A stretch of DNA of 64,000 nt from contig KV454014.1 in the NCBI GenBank assembly GCA_001661245.1, positions 1,382,496 to 1,446,495 on the forward strand, in the 5' to 3' direction. The stretch is from Pachysolen tannophilus NRRL Y-2460. Taxonomy: Eukaryota; Ascomycota; Pichiomycetes; Alaninales; Pachysolenaceae. Shown one piece after another: positions 1 through 10,200 of this stretch. Position 1 is the first letter of the stretch; every line of letters starts with the position of its first letter. The notes under the pieces were generated by a model. The model did no database searches. It had not been told where the DNA came from and worked only from the letters and a program-made list of their open reading frames with translations. Both the position numbers and the translations under genes were made by a program.

Positions 1-3000
1 TCTTAATGCTTCTGGATCATGATCCAAATTTTTCAATTCTCTATTCATTCCATTCCAATCTTGCAGCCAAAGTTTCTCCAAGATCGGTGTTAAATAACAA
101 CATTTTCTAATCTTTGCAAAATGCAATAATGGCAATATTAATTTCAAGACAGGTGTTTCATTTATAAGATGTAAATTAGCCTCTCTAGGTATAAGTACAC
201 CTTCGTTTTTAACAAAAATAAATTCCCATGACTTGAGTAAACTTTCAATAATCGGTCTCGAATTCATTCTCCACTTTGTCAGTTTTAATGCTCCAGTAGA
301 ATCTTTTTCTAATTGAGTTCTCTCGTTGTAAATTCTTTCACTAATAGACATCAAAGCACTCAACAAAGTCTTAAAATTTAGTTTCTTGTCACAATAATGA
401 TTTTCCAAATCCCTTAAAATTTCCGGAAATGGTTCACCATTCGAAATCTGGATAAGTGAAAATTTAGAATCAATAATTAATCTGTTTTCCTTCAATATTG
501 TAAACCATTCTTCAGGCTTCTTGGCAGTCCATAAGCCTTCAATCTGACATGGAGTTCCAGATTTGATATCACTAGCACTCAACTCAACAGGCAACCCCAA
601 CAACGATGCAAACAAGACACTAAGATAATACAATACGTGTAGAGTTCTTATTCTAGATTGAGACATTATGAAATAATCATAGTTACTTTTTAATTGACGC
701 TGATCATTATTAGTATCTCCATCTATAACCGGAGGAGGTAAAACAAAATTTTCTAATGCTAAATTTAATTGTATTGTTTTCACCAAGGTAATTAAAGAAG
801 ACAAATGCCTTGAAGTTATTTTAAAAATTTCCAGTTCATTACTAAACATTCCCAAGAATGTATCTAATACCAAAGCTTGTATTATGTGTAGTGGGAAGTT
901 GTTAAAATTGTTCAATGAAGATCTCTGCTTTTCCATGAAATTTTGAATCAAGAATCTTGAAAGCCTTGCCAATATCAACGAATTTGTTGAATGAAATGAA
1001 TATAAAGCACCTATAGCTGCCATTGCCAATAACAAAGCCAAATTCTCTTCTGAATTACGCAGTTGCAATGTAGATAAATGAATAAACGGAAAGTATTTGT
1101 CAAATTCTAATTCATACAACGACATATAACTGTTCAAATCTTGCAAAGGTGGGAATTGGGAATTATGTAACTGATATGTCAAGAGAATGTAGCTTCTGAG
1201 TTCTTCTGTAAAAAACTCGGATGAACCTCTGACTTCTCCCAATTTAATATGTGATTGATTATCATTTAAAGGTTGTAAGTTGTTTCCCAAAGAATTACTG
1301 CTGGTATTATTGCTGGATATATGTTTGAATAAATCCATTTGTCTGCTTCTAAATAAAGAAGTGATTTCATCTGAATTTTGATGTTGCGAAGACGTAGATT
1401 GCAAAGATTTAGAGTCTGTAAATCCAATGTGATGTGAAGCTAAGGGTATATTAGCATTATTGAGATCAAAAGGAGTATTAATAAATTCAGCCAACCAATC
1501 ATCAGTGGCATTTCCATTATCACGATTATCTCCAGAATACAAGTGTTTTCCTGCTTTATGTATATCATCATCTTTAACTTTAAAATTTCTATTTGTCACA
1601 GATGAAAAATTTTCAAAGCCTGCACCTCCCCCTGCTCCTCCAATATGAAGATATTGTTGTAACATCGGAATATCTATCACAGACCCACCTGGAGTCATAT
1701 TGAATTCAAATGGAGTACTTCCTCTACTATTATAATTATTACTATTATTATTAATGTTGTTGTTATGACCATTATTCTGATTACTATGAGTAAAATTGAA
1801 GTAACCTTGTTGTTGTTGTTGTTGATGATGTTGTTGCTGGTTTCCTTCTGATTTATTACCATATTTTTCCAAATCCAAATTCAACGCTTCTATTGTATCT
1901 ATATCACGAAAATCAACACCAAGTGCGTCTAAATCAAATCCGGATAAAAGTGCTTTTTCGGCTAACTCTTGAGCACTTAGTTGTGGTGTTGCAAAACCAA
2001 TTTGGTGAGGTGCTTCAGATATACAGTTCTCTTGAATATTTTTAGCGTCTTTCAATAATGTATAAGAGGAAGCAGAAGCAGCACTAAATGAAGCATGTCT
2101 GTTTTTATTTTTTTTACTTTGTTCCAGATGACTATTATTTGATGAAGTTGAATTATTGTTATCATTGCTATTATGATTACTATCTCCAGGAGTAGTACTT
2201 GATTCTGGGAAAGTGGAAGAGCTCACACTATGGTTCATTGCTGTAGAAACAAATGTCATAGGTGAAGGTCCTAAATAATTAATATCCAAGTTATCCTTAT
2301 TTGTATGTGCAAGATTTGGAGGTGAAGTATTTGAAGTTGCTGGTGAAGGTTCCTGAGGTTTGTTTAAATTTGAGAAAAGTGATCCCACGACAATAGGAGA
2401 TCCATTTGATGAAGAAGATGTCCTTGAAGTATTATTTTTAATATTGGTACTATTATTAGCAGATGAATTTCCAGCAGTCATTGATATACCATTACTCAGT
2501 ATTGATAGATTTTTTTGATTAAAATCCGATTGAGGAGGAGTAAAAGTTGATGGGATATTTTTACTATATCTTCTTGGTCTTTTAGTTTTAAAATTTGGAT
2601 CATTTGTATCTTCTTCAGTAGTAACATTATCATCATTTTTAATTTCTCCCTTGGGGCTTAACAAATTATCATTATCCTTTGATGGTAGAGGTAAATTTGG
2701 ATTTGTATTTTTATAAACTATATTAATATTTTCATTTAAATAATCTTGAATAACGTCTCCTGGTTTAACATTTGGATTAAAATTATGTTTTCTTGTTCTT
2801 GACCTGTTTGGTGTTGGTAATGAAGCATGTAACTTTTGTTGATGCCTCAATACCAAATCTCTTCTTGCAAAACATCTTCCACAAGCACCACATTGGAAAG
2901 GTTTTTCATTTGTATGTGATCTTTCATGTCTTTTCAAATGTTCTAATCTAGCAAAAGCTCTTGTACATGTCACACAAACATGTGGCCTCGGCTTATCGGT

Positions 3001-3213
3001 TTTAATTATAGCCGACTTCTTAGGTATTGGTTGATGAAGAGATGGCGATAACGGCGACTCGGATCTTGATTCTGGTGACGGCTGTAAAGGGCGCTTCACA
3101 GCAGTAATATTGACATTAGCAGCAGGAATCATACCAGCAACAGTAGTATCTGAATTCAAATCAGCAACAGAACCAACACTGTCTTGTTTTATCTTTGATG
3201 TGTTTAAAGACAT
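1..3213 (-). CDS. C2H2 zinc-finger transcription factor, RSF2/TDA9/ADR1 type (3' end off window)
   Basis: The frame is open from the ATG at 3213 to the left edge (1071 codons, no stop), so the C-terminus lies outside. Two adjacent C2H2 fingers occupy about residues 80-129 (C80, C83, H96, H100; then C108, C111, H124, H129) in the arrangement RAFARxEHLKRHxRSHTxEKPFxC...[11 protein letters not shown], which is characteristic of the ADR1/RSF2/TDA9 group of nuclear regulators of glycerol, ethanol and respiratory genes. The middle is low-complexity Ser/Asn/Gln-rich with a short polyQ near residue 460. The C-terminal part is helical and hydrophobic, consistent with a fungal-specific transcription factor domain. 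The finger wording is closer to RSF2/TDA9 than to ADR1, but I cannot separate them from sequence alone. Confidence 0.85.
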   Translation of the reverse strand, partial: MSLNTSKIKQDSVGSVADLNSDTTVAGMIPAANVNITAVKRPLQPSPESRSESPLSPSLHQPIPKKSAIIKTDKPRPHVCVTCTRAFARLEHLKRHERSHTNEKPFQCGACGRCFARRDLVLRHQQKLHASLPTPNRSRTRKHNFNPNVKPGDVIQDYLNENINIVYKNTNPNLPLPSKDNDNLLSPKGEIKNDDNVTTEEDTNDPNFKTKRPRRYSKNIPSTFTPPQSDFNQKNLSILSNGISMTAGNSSANNSTNIKNNTSRTSSSSNGSPIVVGSLFSNLNKPQEPSPATSNTSPPNLAHTNKDNLDINYLGPSPMTFVSTAMNHSVSSSTFPESSTTPGDSNHNSNDNNNSTSSNNSHLEQSKKNKNRHASFSAASASSYTLLKDAKNIQENCISEAPHQIGFATPQLSAQELAEKALLSGFDLDALGVDFRDIDTIEALNLDLEKYGNKSEGNQQQHHQQQQQQGYFNFTHSNQNNGHNNNINNNSNNYNSRGSTPFEFNMTPGGSVIDIPMLQQYLHIGGAGGGAGFENFSSVTNRNFKVKDDDIHKAGKHLYSGDNRDNGNATDDWLAEFINTPFDLNNANIPLASHHIGFTDSKSLQSTSSQHQNSDEITSLFRSRQMDLFKHISSNNTSSNSLGNNLQPLNDNQSHIKLGEVRGSSEFFTEELRSYILLTYQLHNSQFPPLQDLNSYMSLYELEFDKYFPFIHLSTLQLRNSEENLALLLAMAAIGALYSFHSTNSLILARLSRFLIQNFMEKQRSSLNNFNNFPLHIIQALVLDTFLGMFSNELEIFKITSRHLSSLITLVKTIQLNLALENFVLPPPVIDGDTNNDQRQLKSNYDYFIMSQSRIRTLHVLYYLSVLFASLLGLPVELSASDIKSGTPCQIEGLWTAKKPEEWFTILKENRLIIDSKFSLIQISNGEPFPEILRDLENHYCDKKLNFKTLLSALMSISERIYNERTQLEKDSTGALKLTKWRMNSRPIIESLLKSWEFIFVKNEGVLIPREANLHLINETPVLKLILPLLHFAKIRKCCYLTPILEKLWLQDWNGMNRELKNLDHDPEALR

Positions 3214-3299
3214 CCAAAAGAAGAGAAAAAAGTAAAAAAAATTTCTTTGTAAAAATCAATGAATCAATAAATCTTTTAATCTCTTGATCTTTTTTTTAC

Positions 3300-3347
3300 T
3301 TTTTTTTTTTTTTTATATTATATATATAATATAAAAAAAAAAAAAAA
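3300..3347. repeat. Perfect 48-bp AT palindrome
   Basis: Fifteen T, an 18-bp self-complementary AT core (ATATTATATATATAATAT) and at least fifteen A (the A run continues to 3355) form a perfect palindrome about 90 bp upstream of the zinc-finger gene start. It could extrude as a cruciform, and poly-dA:dT of this kind excludes nucleosomes. Confidence 0.85.
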
Positions 3348-3495
3348 AAAAAAAATTTAAAAATTAAAAAAGTACTTTATTCTTCCAAATCCTGCCCACA
3401 AATGGGTGGTAGAATATTCAATACCGTAAGATTAAAAGCTTAAATAAGGTTACTATATTAAAGCCTGATTCTTTATATAAAGTATTATCTGGTAT

Positions 3496-3527
<32 letters not shown>

Positions 3528-4155
3528 TTTTGACTATAGTTTTTAATGCTTCTTTTTTTTCCATTATAGCTCTCTCTGACGATTTTTTTTATTAGAAATA
3601 CATTTTTTGATCTCCGAGACACTACTGCTTTGCCCGAAACAGTAATCAGCAATGTAGGGCTGTTTGTTTTATCTTATTTTTTTTTTATACTTTAGTTCTG
3701 GGGCTGTAGAAATGTTAGGGGCGTTAAAAGTTTTAAAAAAAATTTTTAAATTCCGTAAAAAAACCAGCCCCTAATTGGGTTTGTGCTTTGTTTTTGTGCT
3801 TTTTTTTTTGTAAGTAAAGAAAAAAAAGAAAAAAAGAAAAAAAGAAAAAGAAAAATACAAAGGTCGTGTAGTAGTAACTAATACTTGTAATTTGTTTCAA
3901 TTTGTGTGATATCGGCCGCTACGTGCACTACTATACTCTTAAGTTTTTTTTTTTTTTTTTTTTTTTTGGTTTTGTTAACACGACTGTGTATTATGTATGG
4001 TTGGTTGGTTTAGCCAGGAAAATTTTTCTTCATATATATATTGGTATTATTCTTAATTTACATTTAATTTTCTTTTCCTTTTTCTTTTTTTTTTTCTCTA
4101 CAACCTTTGTCCAAAAGGAAACCATCATAATAGACAGTGCATTTTTTATGTTATC

Positions 4156-4194
4156 GACAGTTTGATCCAGTCATTGGATTGAACTGTCTTTTTT
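4156..4194 (+). other. 14-bp RNA hairpin followed by T6
   Basis: Arms 4156-4169 and 4175-4188 pair over 14 bp with a 5-nt loop (4170-4174). Two of the pairs are G-U wobbles when read as plus-strand RNA; on the other strand they would be A-C mismatches. Six T follow directly. The function is unknown. The layout is like a Pol III terminator or an RNA 3' end, but no gene is recognised upstream of it. Confidence 0.45.
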
Positions 4195-4501
4195 CAATTC
4201 CAATCATGATAGATGCGATCATTGATGGTGAGATAAAGTATTTATGTGTCATTTAAGAACTCGTCTGGATTTTGAAGATGAAAGAGGAGTGTCAGTTGGC
4301 CCAAACAAAATAAATAAATTCTTTCTACAACAGTTTCTTTTCACTGGTAGATTAATTAATTAATCTTTACTTTTCCAAACACTTTAGTTGTTGTGTTTTT
4401 TCCTGTACTAATAATAATAATAATAAATAACTATTGTAGACAGTCAGTTAGTTAGTATAGCGGTTTATATTCCATCTCTTTTGCCGCTTTTCTTACTAGA
4501 T

Positions 4502-4508
4502 TTACCCG
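4502..4508 (+). promoter_or_regulatory. Reb1-type site TTACCCG
   Basis: Exact match to the yeast Reb1 core, about 500 bp upstream of the first in-frame ATG of the coiled-coil gene. Known from the family: Reb1 sites position nucleosomes and insulate promoters. Occupancy here is inferred. Confidence 0.4.
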
Positions 4509-4997
4509 GACCTTTTCCCTCTCTCTCTCTCTCTCTTCTTTTTTTCACTTCTTTTCTACTTTTCTTTTTTTTCACTTTTTCTTCTTTTCTTCGCATGAAA
4601 AAAAAGTTTTCCTCTTTTGGAAAGAAGTAAACATGTCGACGCATCTCTATGAAGTGACATTTTGACCCGGCCAAATCGACAGCGTCCATCGTCAAGAACC
4701 TTAAAGATTAAAACTAAATTACAATAAATAAAAAATATAACAAAAAATACAAAAAAAAAAAAAAAAAAGAGTAAATTTACAAATAGTTTTCAATATAAAA
4801 TAAAATAGTAAACAAACAGACTGACTTCTATGTAACTTTTGGTAAATAAGGAGAATATTAGCGATTTATCTGTCTTGACACCAATAAAGAGAAAGTTTAA
4901 TACTTCACCACCACTCTTGGACAAAATTATAAACAATGACCAAGTTCAGGATTTGAAATTCGATTTGAATGTTCTCAAGTCTGAATATGCTGATTTA

Positions 4998-6842
4998 ATG
5001 GTTAAGAATTCTCATTTTTTAAAAGAACAACAAATTTTAGAAAATGATTTACTTTTAAAAGAAAAAGAATTATTAAATAGGTCTAAAAAAATTAATGAAT
5101 TAATATCGGAAAATAAGAATTTAGAGAAAAAATTAAAAGATGAAATTGAACTGGGTGAAAAAGAATATCTGAATTGGAATTCCATGAGGAGTTATTATGA
5201 ACAAAAAATTAATAATCTTAATAGAATGTTAAAAGAACAAGATATTAGTCGAAAAGAATTTGAAATAAATAATAATATACTGGGAAATTCTAGTTTTAAC
5301 ATCAAAAATGGAAATGATACTAGTGGTCCCGAGGAAACAATTAAAACCTTAACAAAGAAATTGAAAATATTAGAACGTGATCATGAATTGGAAAAAACTT
5401 CAAAGATGTTGATTATTGATGAATTTGAATTATTAAAGCAGAAATTTTTAGAATTGGAAATGAAATGTCAATTATTGGAATCTAATCGTGATAGGCTAAT
5501 GCTAACAGATATGGATCTAAATCAGGATCCAAATGATTCAATAGGGAGTGTCTCAAGCTATGGAAGTAACGAAGTGGAGAAATTCATATTAGATAATGAT
5601 GATGATAATGATGATAATAGTAATAGTGATAATAATAGTGATAATGATAATTGCAAAGGGCAAATCATTCAGACAAATAATATTTTAGATTCTTTTAATG
5701 ATGCGGATCACATAACTCTAAATTCTCCTATAACACTAGCAGATGAATTAAGTGCTACTGTAGGAGCAAGCGCTAAAACAGAGCTTTATGCATCAAATAA
5801 TCTTCAACCGCAAGAATTAATCAAATTGGAATTTCAAATAAGATCATTACAACTTCAAAATGAAAAATTGCATTCATATATTGGATTTTTATTACAACAA
5901 AACTCTATCAACTCTTTAAGTACTAATGATCAAGCGTTGACTAAAGCTGATAATATTGAATATTCAGATGAAAAATTAATTTCAAGTGCTAAAAGAAACC
6001 TTAGTTCCAAGAGAATCCTTCGTTCTGTTAGTGCCATGCCAATCAATCTAGAAATATCATCAAGTCGGCACAGTAAACAACAGAAAAATTCATTGGAATA
6101 TCCTTATGCCACTCCATCTCCAAATGAGTGGCACTTCAACTATTTTAATAGTTCTACTAATTGTGGTAATGAGAGATTGTTCTCTTCATCTTCAACATCT
6201 TCTTCAGCATCATCCTCATCCACTTCAACCACTGTCTCTGATCATGCAACTGATGAAGAAATGTCAATGTTTTTAGGAGCTGACTATTGTCGAAATGATC
6301 AACAACAGTGGCCGCCTAGATTACATAATATCTGTTCAACGGCAAATTTGAAAAAATTGCATTATGCTAAGAGCAGGTCTTCTTTGAATTCAAAGAAAAA
6401 GGAAAAAAGCGATGGAGACATTTTTCTTAATGATGACAAGGACACTGTGGATCAAGCTTCAGAGAAAACTAACAACATCACAAAGGAAAGATTGAGCCAA
6501 AAAAAATTGTCTACAATAACAGAAGAGATTAAATCATTGAGTAAGAAAAAATCAGAGTTATTAATGTGTTCTGTTTCATCTCCTTTATCTTCTTCAAGAA
6601 GCAAGAGGACAACATTTGAATTGATAAGAACAGATAACATGATAATGCAAAAGGAAAGAATAATTTTGAATCTAATCGATGATTTGAATAGCTGTAGAAT
6701 GTGCAGAAATCATTTGTTTTTTAGTTGCCATTGTAGTTTAATGCATAAAGCTGAACTTTTCGCCCATAGCGTGTTGTTTCCAAACGGGTTTTTGGATGAA
6801 GTCGAAGATGTTAACGAAGAAGTTAATTTAGACATTGAATGA
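4998..6842 (+). CDS. Coiled-coil protein of unknown function; start unresolved
   Basis: The product is not recognised. From the first in-frame ATG (4998) the protein has 614 residues. The frame stays open upstream to a TAA at 4833-4835, and those extra codons look coding: Lys/Asn-rich with a CDK-like T-P-x-K motif near 4880-4890. A TTG at 4839 is the most upstream near-cognate start. The N-terminal third is heptad-like coiled coil rich in K/E/L/N. An Asp/Asn repeat follows near 5595-5655, a poly-Ser stretch lies near 6180-6235, and a second short helical region lies around 5815-5900. The C-terminus contains a Cys/His cluster (CRMC...CHC, about 6690-6740). Cytoskeletal or spindle-pole proteins have this architecture, but nothing specific supports that role. 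An unseen upstream exon is possible, though I found no GTATGT/GTAAGT donor in the nearest 400 bp. Confidence 0.75.
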   Translation: MVKNSHFLKEQQILENDLLLKEKELLNRSKKINELISENKNLEKKLKDEIELGEKEYLNWNSMRSYYEQKINNLNRMLKEQDISRKEFEINNNILGNSSFNIKNGNDTSGPEETIKTLTKKLKILERDHELEKTSKMLIIDEFELLKQKFLELEMKCQLLESNRDRLMLTDMDLNQDPNDSIGSVSSYGSNEVEKFILDNDDDNDDNSNSDNNSDNDNCKGQIIQTNNILDSFNDADHITLNSPITLADELSATVGASAKTELYASNNLQPQELIKLEFQIRSLQLQNEKLHSYIGFLLQQNSINSLSTNDQALTKADNIEYSDEKLISSAKRNLSSKRILRSVSAMPINLEISSSRHSKQQKNSLEYPYATPSPNEWHFNYFNSSTNCGNERLFSSSSTSSSASSSSTSTTVSDHATDEEMSMFLGADYCRNDQQQWPPRLHNICSTANLKKLHYAKSRSSLNSKKKEKSDGDIFLNDDKDTVDQASEKTNNITKERLSQKKLSTITEEIKSLSKKKSELLMCSVSSPLSSSRSKRTTFELIRTDNMIMQKERIILNLIDDLNSCRMCRNHLFFSCHCSLMHKAELFAHSVLFPNGFLDEVEDVNEEVNLDIE

Positions 6843-7228
6843 TTGTATCACTAGTTTTTATTTTATTTTATTTTTTTTTTTAGATTCATATAATTTTTTA
6901 TTTAGGAGGTTTCTATAACATTGGGTGGTTTTTTTTATATATATATATCTTTTAATTCTTCATAGGTTCTTCAAAAATAATAACGATCAATAAATTACTT
7001 TAATGCCCTTACTCTATCAAACATTATTATACTCTTAATTATATTATACAGAAGTTTTTTAAAAGTGCCGGAATAAAAAAAAAATAATTTTAACAAAATC
7101 AAAACGAAACATTCAAAAATATAAAAACAGATCATTATCAACAAAATTAAACTCAATAAAATAAAAGAGATAGAAAACAAAAAAAAAAAAAAAAACTTAA
7201 GAAAAATGAGAAGAAAAAAATGCATCTA
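6843..7228. other. Convergent 3' intergenic region
   Basis: AT-rich spacer of 386 bp between the tails of the coiled-coil gene (plus) and NOT1 (minus). It has a (TA)n tract near 6938-6950 and poly-A runs as expected for 3' ends. No gene seen. Confidence 0.7.
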
Positions 7229-10200
7229 TTAAGCTGCAACAGGGTTAACACCTCCACTGCTACTACTGATATGACGTAATAAAGAACCAAACAAAGTTTC
7301 AAACTCCGGTTTCGACTTAGTGAAGCCCAATTCGAAGAATGCATACTCACTGTTCTTCAATAATTCTGTGAATGTAATTAACAATCCCCATGGATGTGGT
7401 CTGTTTGCAATTGTTCTCTCTAATAATACTCTTGCGATAAGCTCTTGTATATTTTCTCTATTTGAGCCCCACAAAGAAGCATAGCTGAAGAAATAAATTA
7501 AAATGCAACTAAACCAATGAGTATGCGCATTAGGATATCTCAATTGATTAGTAATAGCTTCTAAAATCTGGTATTGTAGCTCAACCGATCCACTTTCATA
7601 AATAAGCCCCGAAAGCAAAGAAACGTGAGACGATTTCTGATTGAATAATGCAGAAGAGGTTTGCTGTCTCTCGTTCACTGCGCTAATTCCAACATAAAAT
7701 ACCAAGGCGTTAATAGTCTTTAAATCATATGTGCACTTTGAAAACCCAATACCAGATTCCGAAACCGGTTCTGCCAATTTCAAAGAAGAAACAATGGTTT
7801 TCAAAATTGAATGAGAAGGAACACGCAAGTAATTGTCCACAGTTTTCCTCAAATTTTTGTTCAGGAGATCAATAGCAGGATCATAGGCTATAACTGGAAC
7901 CTCGTTAATTTCAGGTAATCTATCCACTTTTAAACCTGCTTGGAAAGGATCTGCAATGGTCATATTTGATGGAAATGCAGAAAGAACAATATTCCTCAAT
8001 TGGACATGTGACATTTGTATATTGATTATCAACTGGTAATGGTTTTGAACAAGAAATTCAGGGAAATCGTGCAAAATCAACAAAAAGATACGAACTGTTC
8101 CTTTGTAAACTAGTCCCAACATATCTTTGGAATCTTTATTATTAACATATGTGGATTGAAATCTCAATAACGCTGTTAATAAAGGAACAAATTTTGACCA
8201 ACCTTCATTGTTTGACAACTCCAATATACATGGTAAAAAAAAGCGGTTTGATATTAAAGCAATCCAACTGAACGTAAAACCAGGAAATGCTAATGGCTGT
8301 AGAGAGGTAAATGTTTCAGCCATTGTTAAATAGAAGAATTTATCAAAATTTAATAAATCTCCATCTTTGTGATTCTTTTTATATTCCTTCCAATTGGCCA
8401 ATAACGTAGAATAAATTCTAAAATATGGTCTCTGGTTAAAACCTTGAACATCCTCATGATCATGGGCAAAACATATAGTAACAATAGATAAAATTGCTTT
8501 CAATAGTGTCAATTTATAGGAACCATTTTTGTCGTCTTCGACATTAATAAGAATCTCCATAATCAAATCTGCAAAAGCATCTGTTGTGGCATAAAAATCA
8601 GCTCCCTGCTTCTTTGAGTCATTATCTTTAATAAAGGAGGTGACAGATACTTGAGTTGCAAGTCTGAAGAATAGAGTCAAAGATTCGTTATCAGATAAAA
8701 TATTATTTTCAAACAATTGTTTGACAAAAGATGCTCTTATCAAACGAATATTTTTAACATCTTGACGCTGACAAATTTTAACCCACTCCGAATAAACGGA
8801 ACACATTGCTTCAGCAGAATTAAATGAGGGGTTCATTGATGCCTCATTCAATCTTTCGAAAAAAGATGATATTATCGAATTTTCTTGAATTGATAATTCA
8901 TGCCTTAATGCTTCAATAACGCCAATAAATTGTGAACGAACTGTTATCTGGGAATCCGATGCAATTACAAGTGTTAATAATTTGACAGAAAACACAATAG
9001 CTGATTGGTTTCTATCAGCAATCAATTTCGACATTGTGGAATCCAATTCAACTGGAGAAACTAGCGATCTCTTAAGTAAATGAATCATGACATTTTCATT
9101 TAATTTACGTTCATCGTAAACATGAACCAACCAATAGCTGACATCCTTGAAAGTGATTGGGGATAATGAGCAGATTTTTGCTAGTAATTCAACAAATATC
9201 TCAGCGGCCAATTGGTTATCGTCACAAGATGTAAATAAAATATTAATTATAGCCTGAGATACCTTTAACAAAAATTGATCATTAGTCGCATATCTTTCCA
9301 CTATAGTTGATATTTGAGAAATGATAACCTTTATTTGATGATCATTAGGAATTTCTTTGAGAGACTTTGCATTAGATCCTGCAGTGGATTGTCTTAACAA
9401 TAAGTCCAAAAGCTGTGAGAGTGAAATAAGACTCTGCTCCATTAACTGAGCTTGCTGCTGAACTGTGGATAATTGCTGTTGCTGGATAACAGGCATAGCA
9501 TTAATGGTATTTGGAGTGAGTTGTGAGTTAGAGTTAACTTGCTCTGTACGTGGCAGCTGATCATAAATGTGACCATCACTTACAATACGTTGTTGAATAG
9601 GAACCTGCTGAGCCGGCTGTTGCTCCAGTAAATTGATCGACGGTTGCGCAGTACGCTGTTTAGCAAAATTTTCATAAACAGAGAGTTGTTGCGGAGTAAC
9701 ACCACCAAGTTTAAGTCCTAAAGGTTCTGGTAATTGAATAGCATATTTAGAGGCAGCAGAAATATCAATAAATGGTTGCAGACCTCTGGATTCTTTATGT
9801 TGTCTACGAGCTTGATAGCCCTTCTGTAATATTTCTTCTAAATCCTGTAACGCTCTCTCGACAGCAGAATTCTGAATAATGGCTATGGCAATATCAATAT
9901 TTTCATCAATTGCTAAATTCAACTCATCTAATAATGCTTGATCGATTTGAGATACTATAGTACCCAATAGTTGAACCAATGAATTATGAACTTTTTCCTT
10001 TAAGAGATCATGACATGTCACAATAGTCAATTTTTCGGCTAACTTACTAACTTGCTGCTGGGCGGCAAGTCTTAACTTCAACTCATCACCATCCAAAGCA
10101 AAATCTTTAGTTACTAAACTTTTAGTAGTGAAAAGCGCAATTCCGTTAACTCTTTCAACAACAGCTGGTAAAATTTCTCTTACAGATCTTGCAAAAGCCA

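Larger units (their letters stand above)
3214..4997. other. Intergenic promoter region, low complexity
   Basis: This is a 1.6-1.8 kb divergent region between the zinc-finger gene (minus) and the coiled-coil gene (plus). It holds a 48-bp AT palindrome (3300-3347), a (TA)n tract near 3496-3521, several poly-A/poly-T runs, an AGGGG stress-type element near 3717, an RNA-type hairpin (4156-4194), a (CT)n tract (about 4519-4536) and a Reb1-type site (4502-4508). Small open frames here lie mostly within homopolymer runs and look non-coding. Confidence 0.7.

Noticed and set aside
3902-4165. 87-codon plus-strand open frame in the first long intergenic region
   Set aside because: It is mostly Phe from poly-T runs, has no recognisable domain, and overlaps the hairpin region.
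4465-4695. 76-codon minus-strand open frame rich in Lys/Glu/Arg
   Set aside because: It arises from (CT)n and poly-T sequence on the opposite strand; composition is simple-repeat-like.
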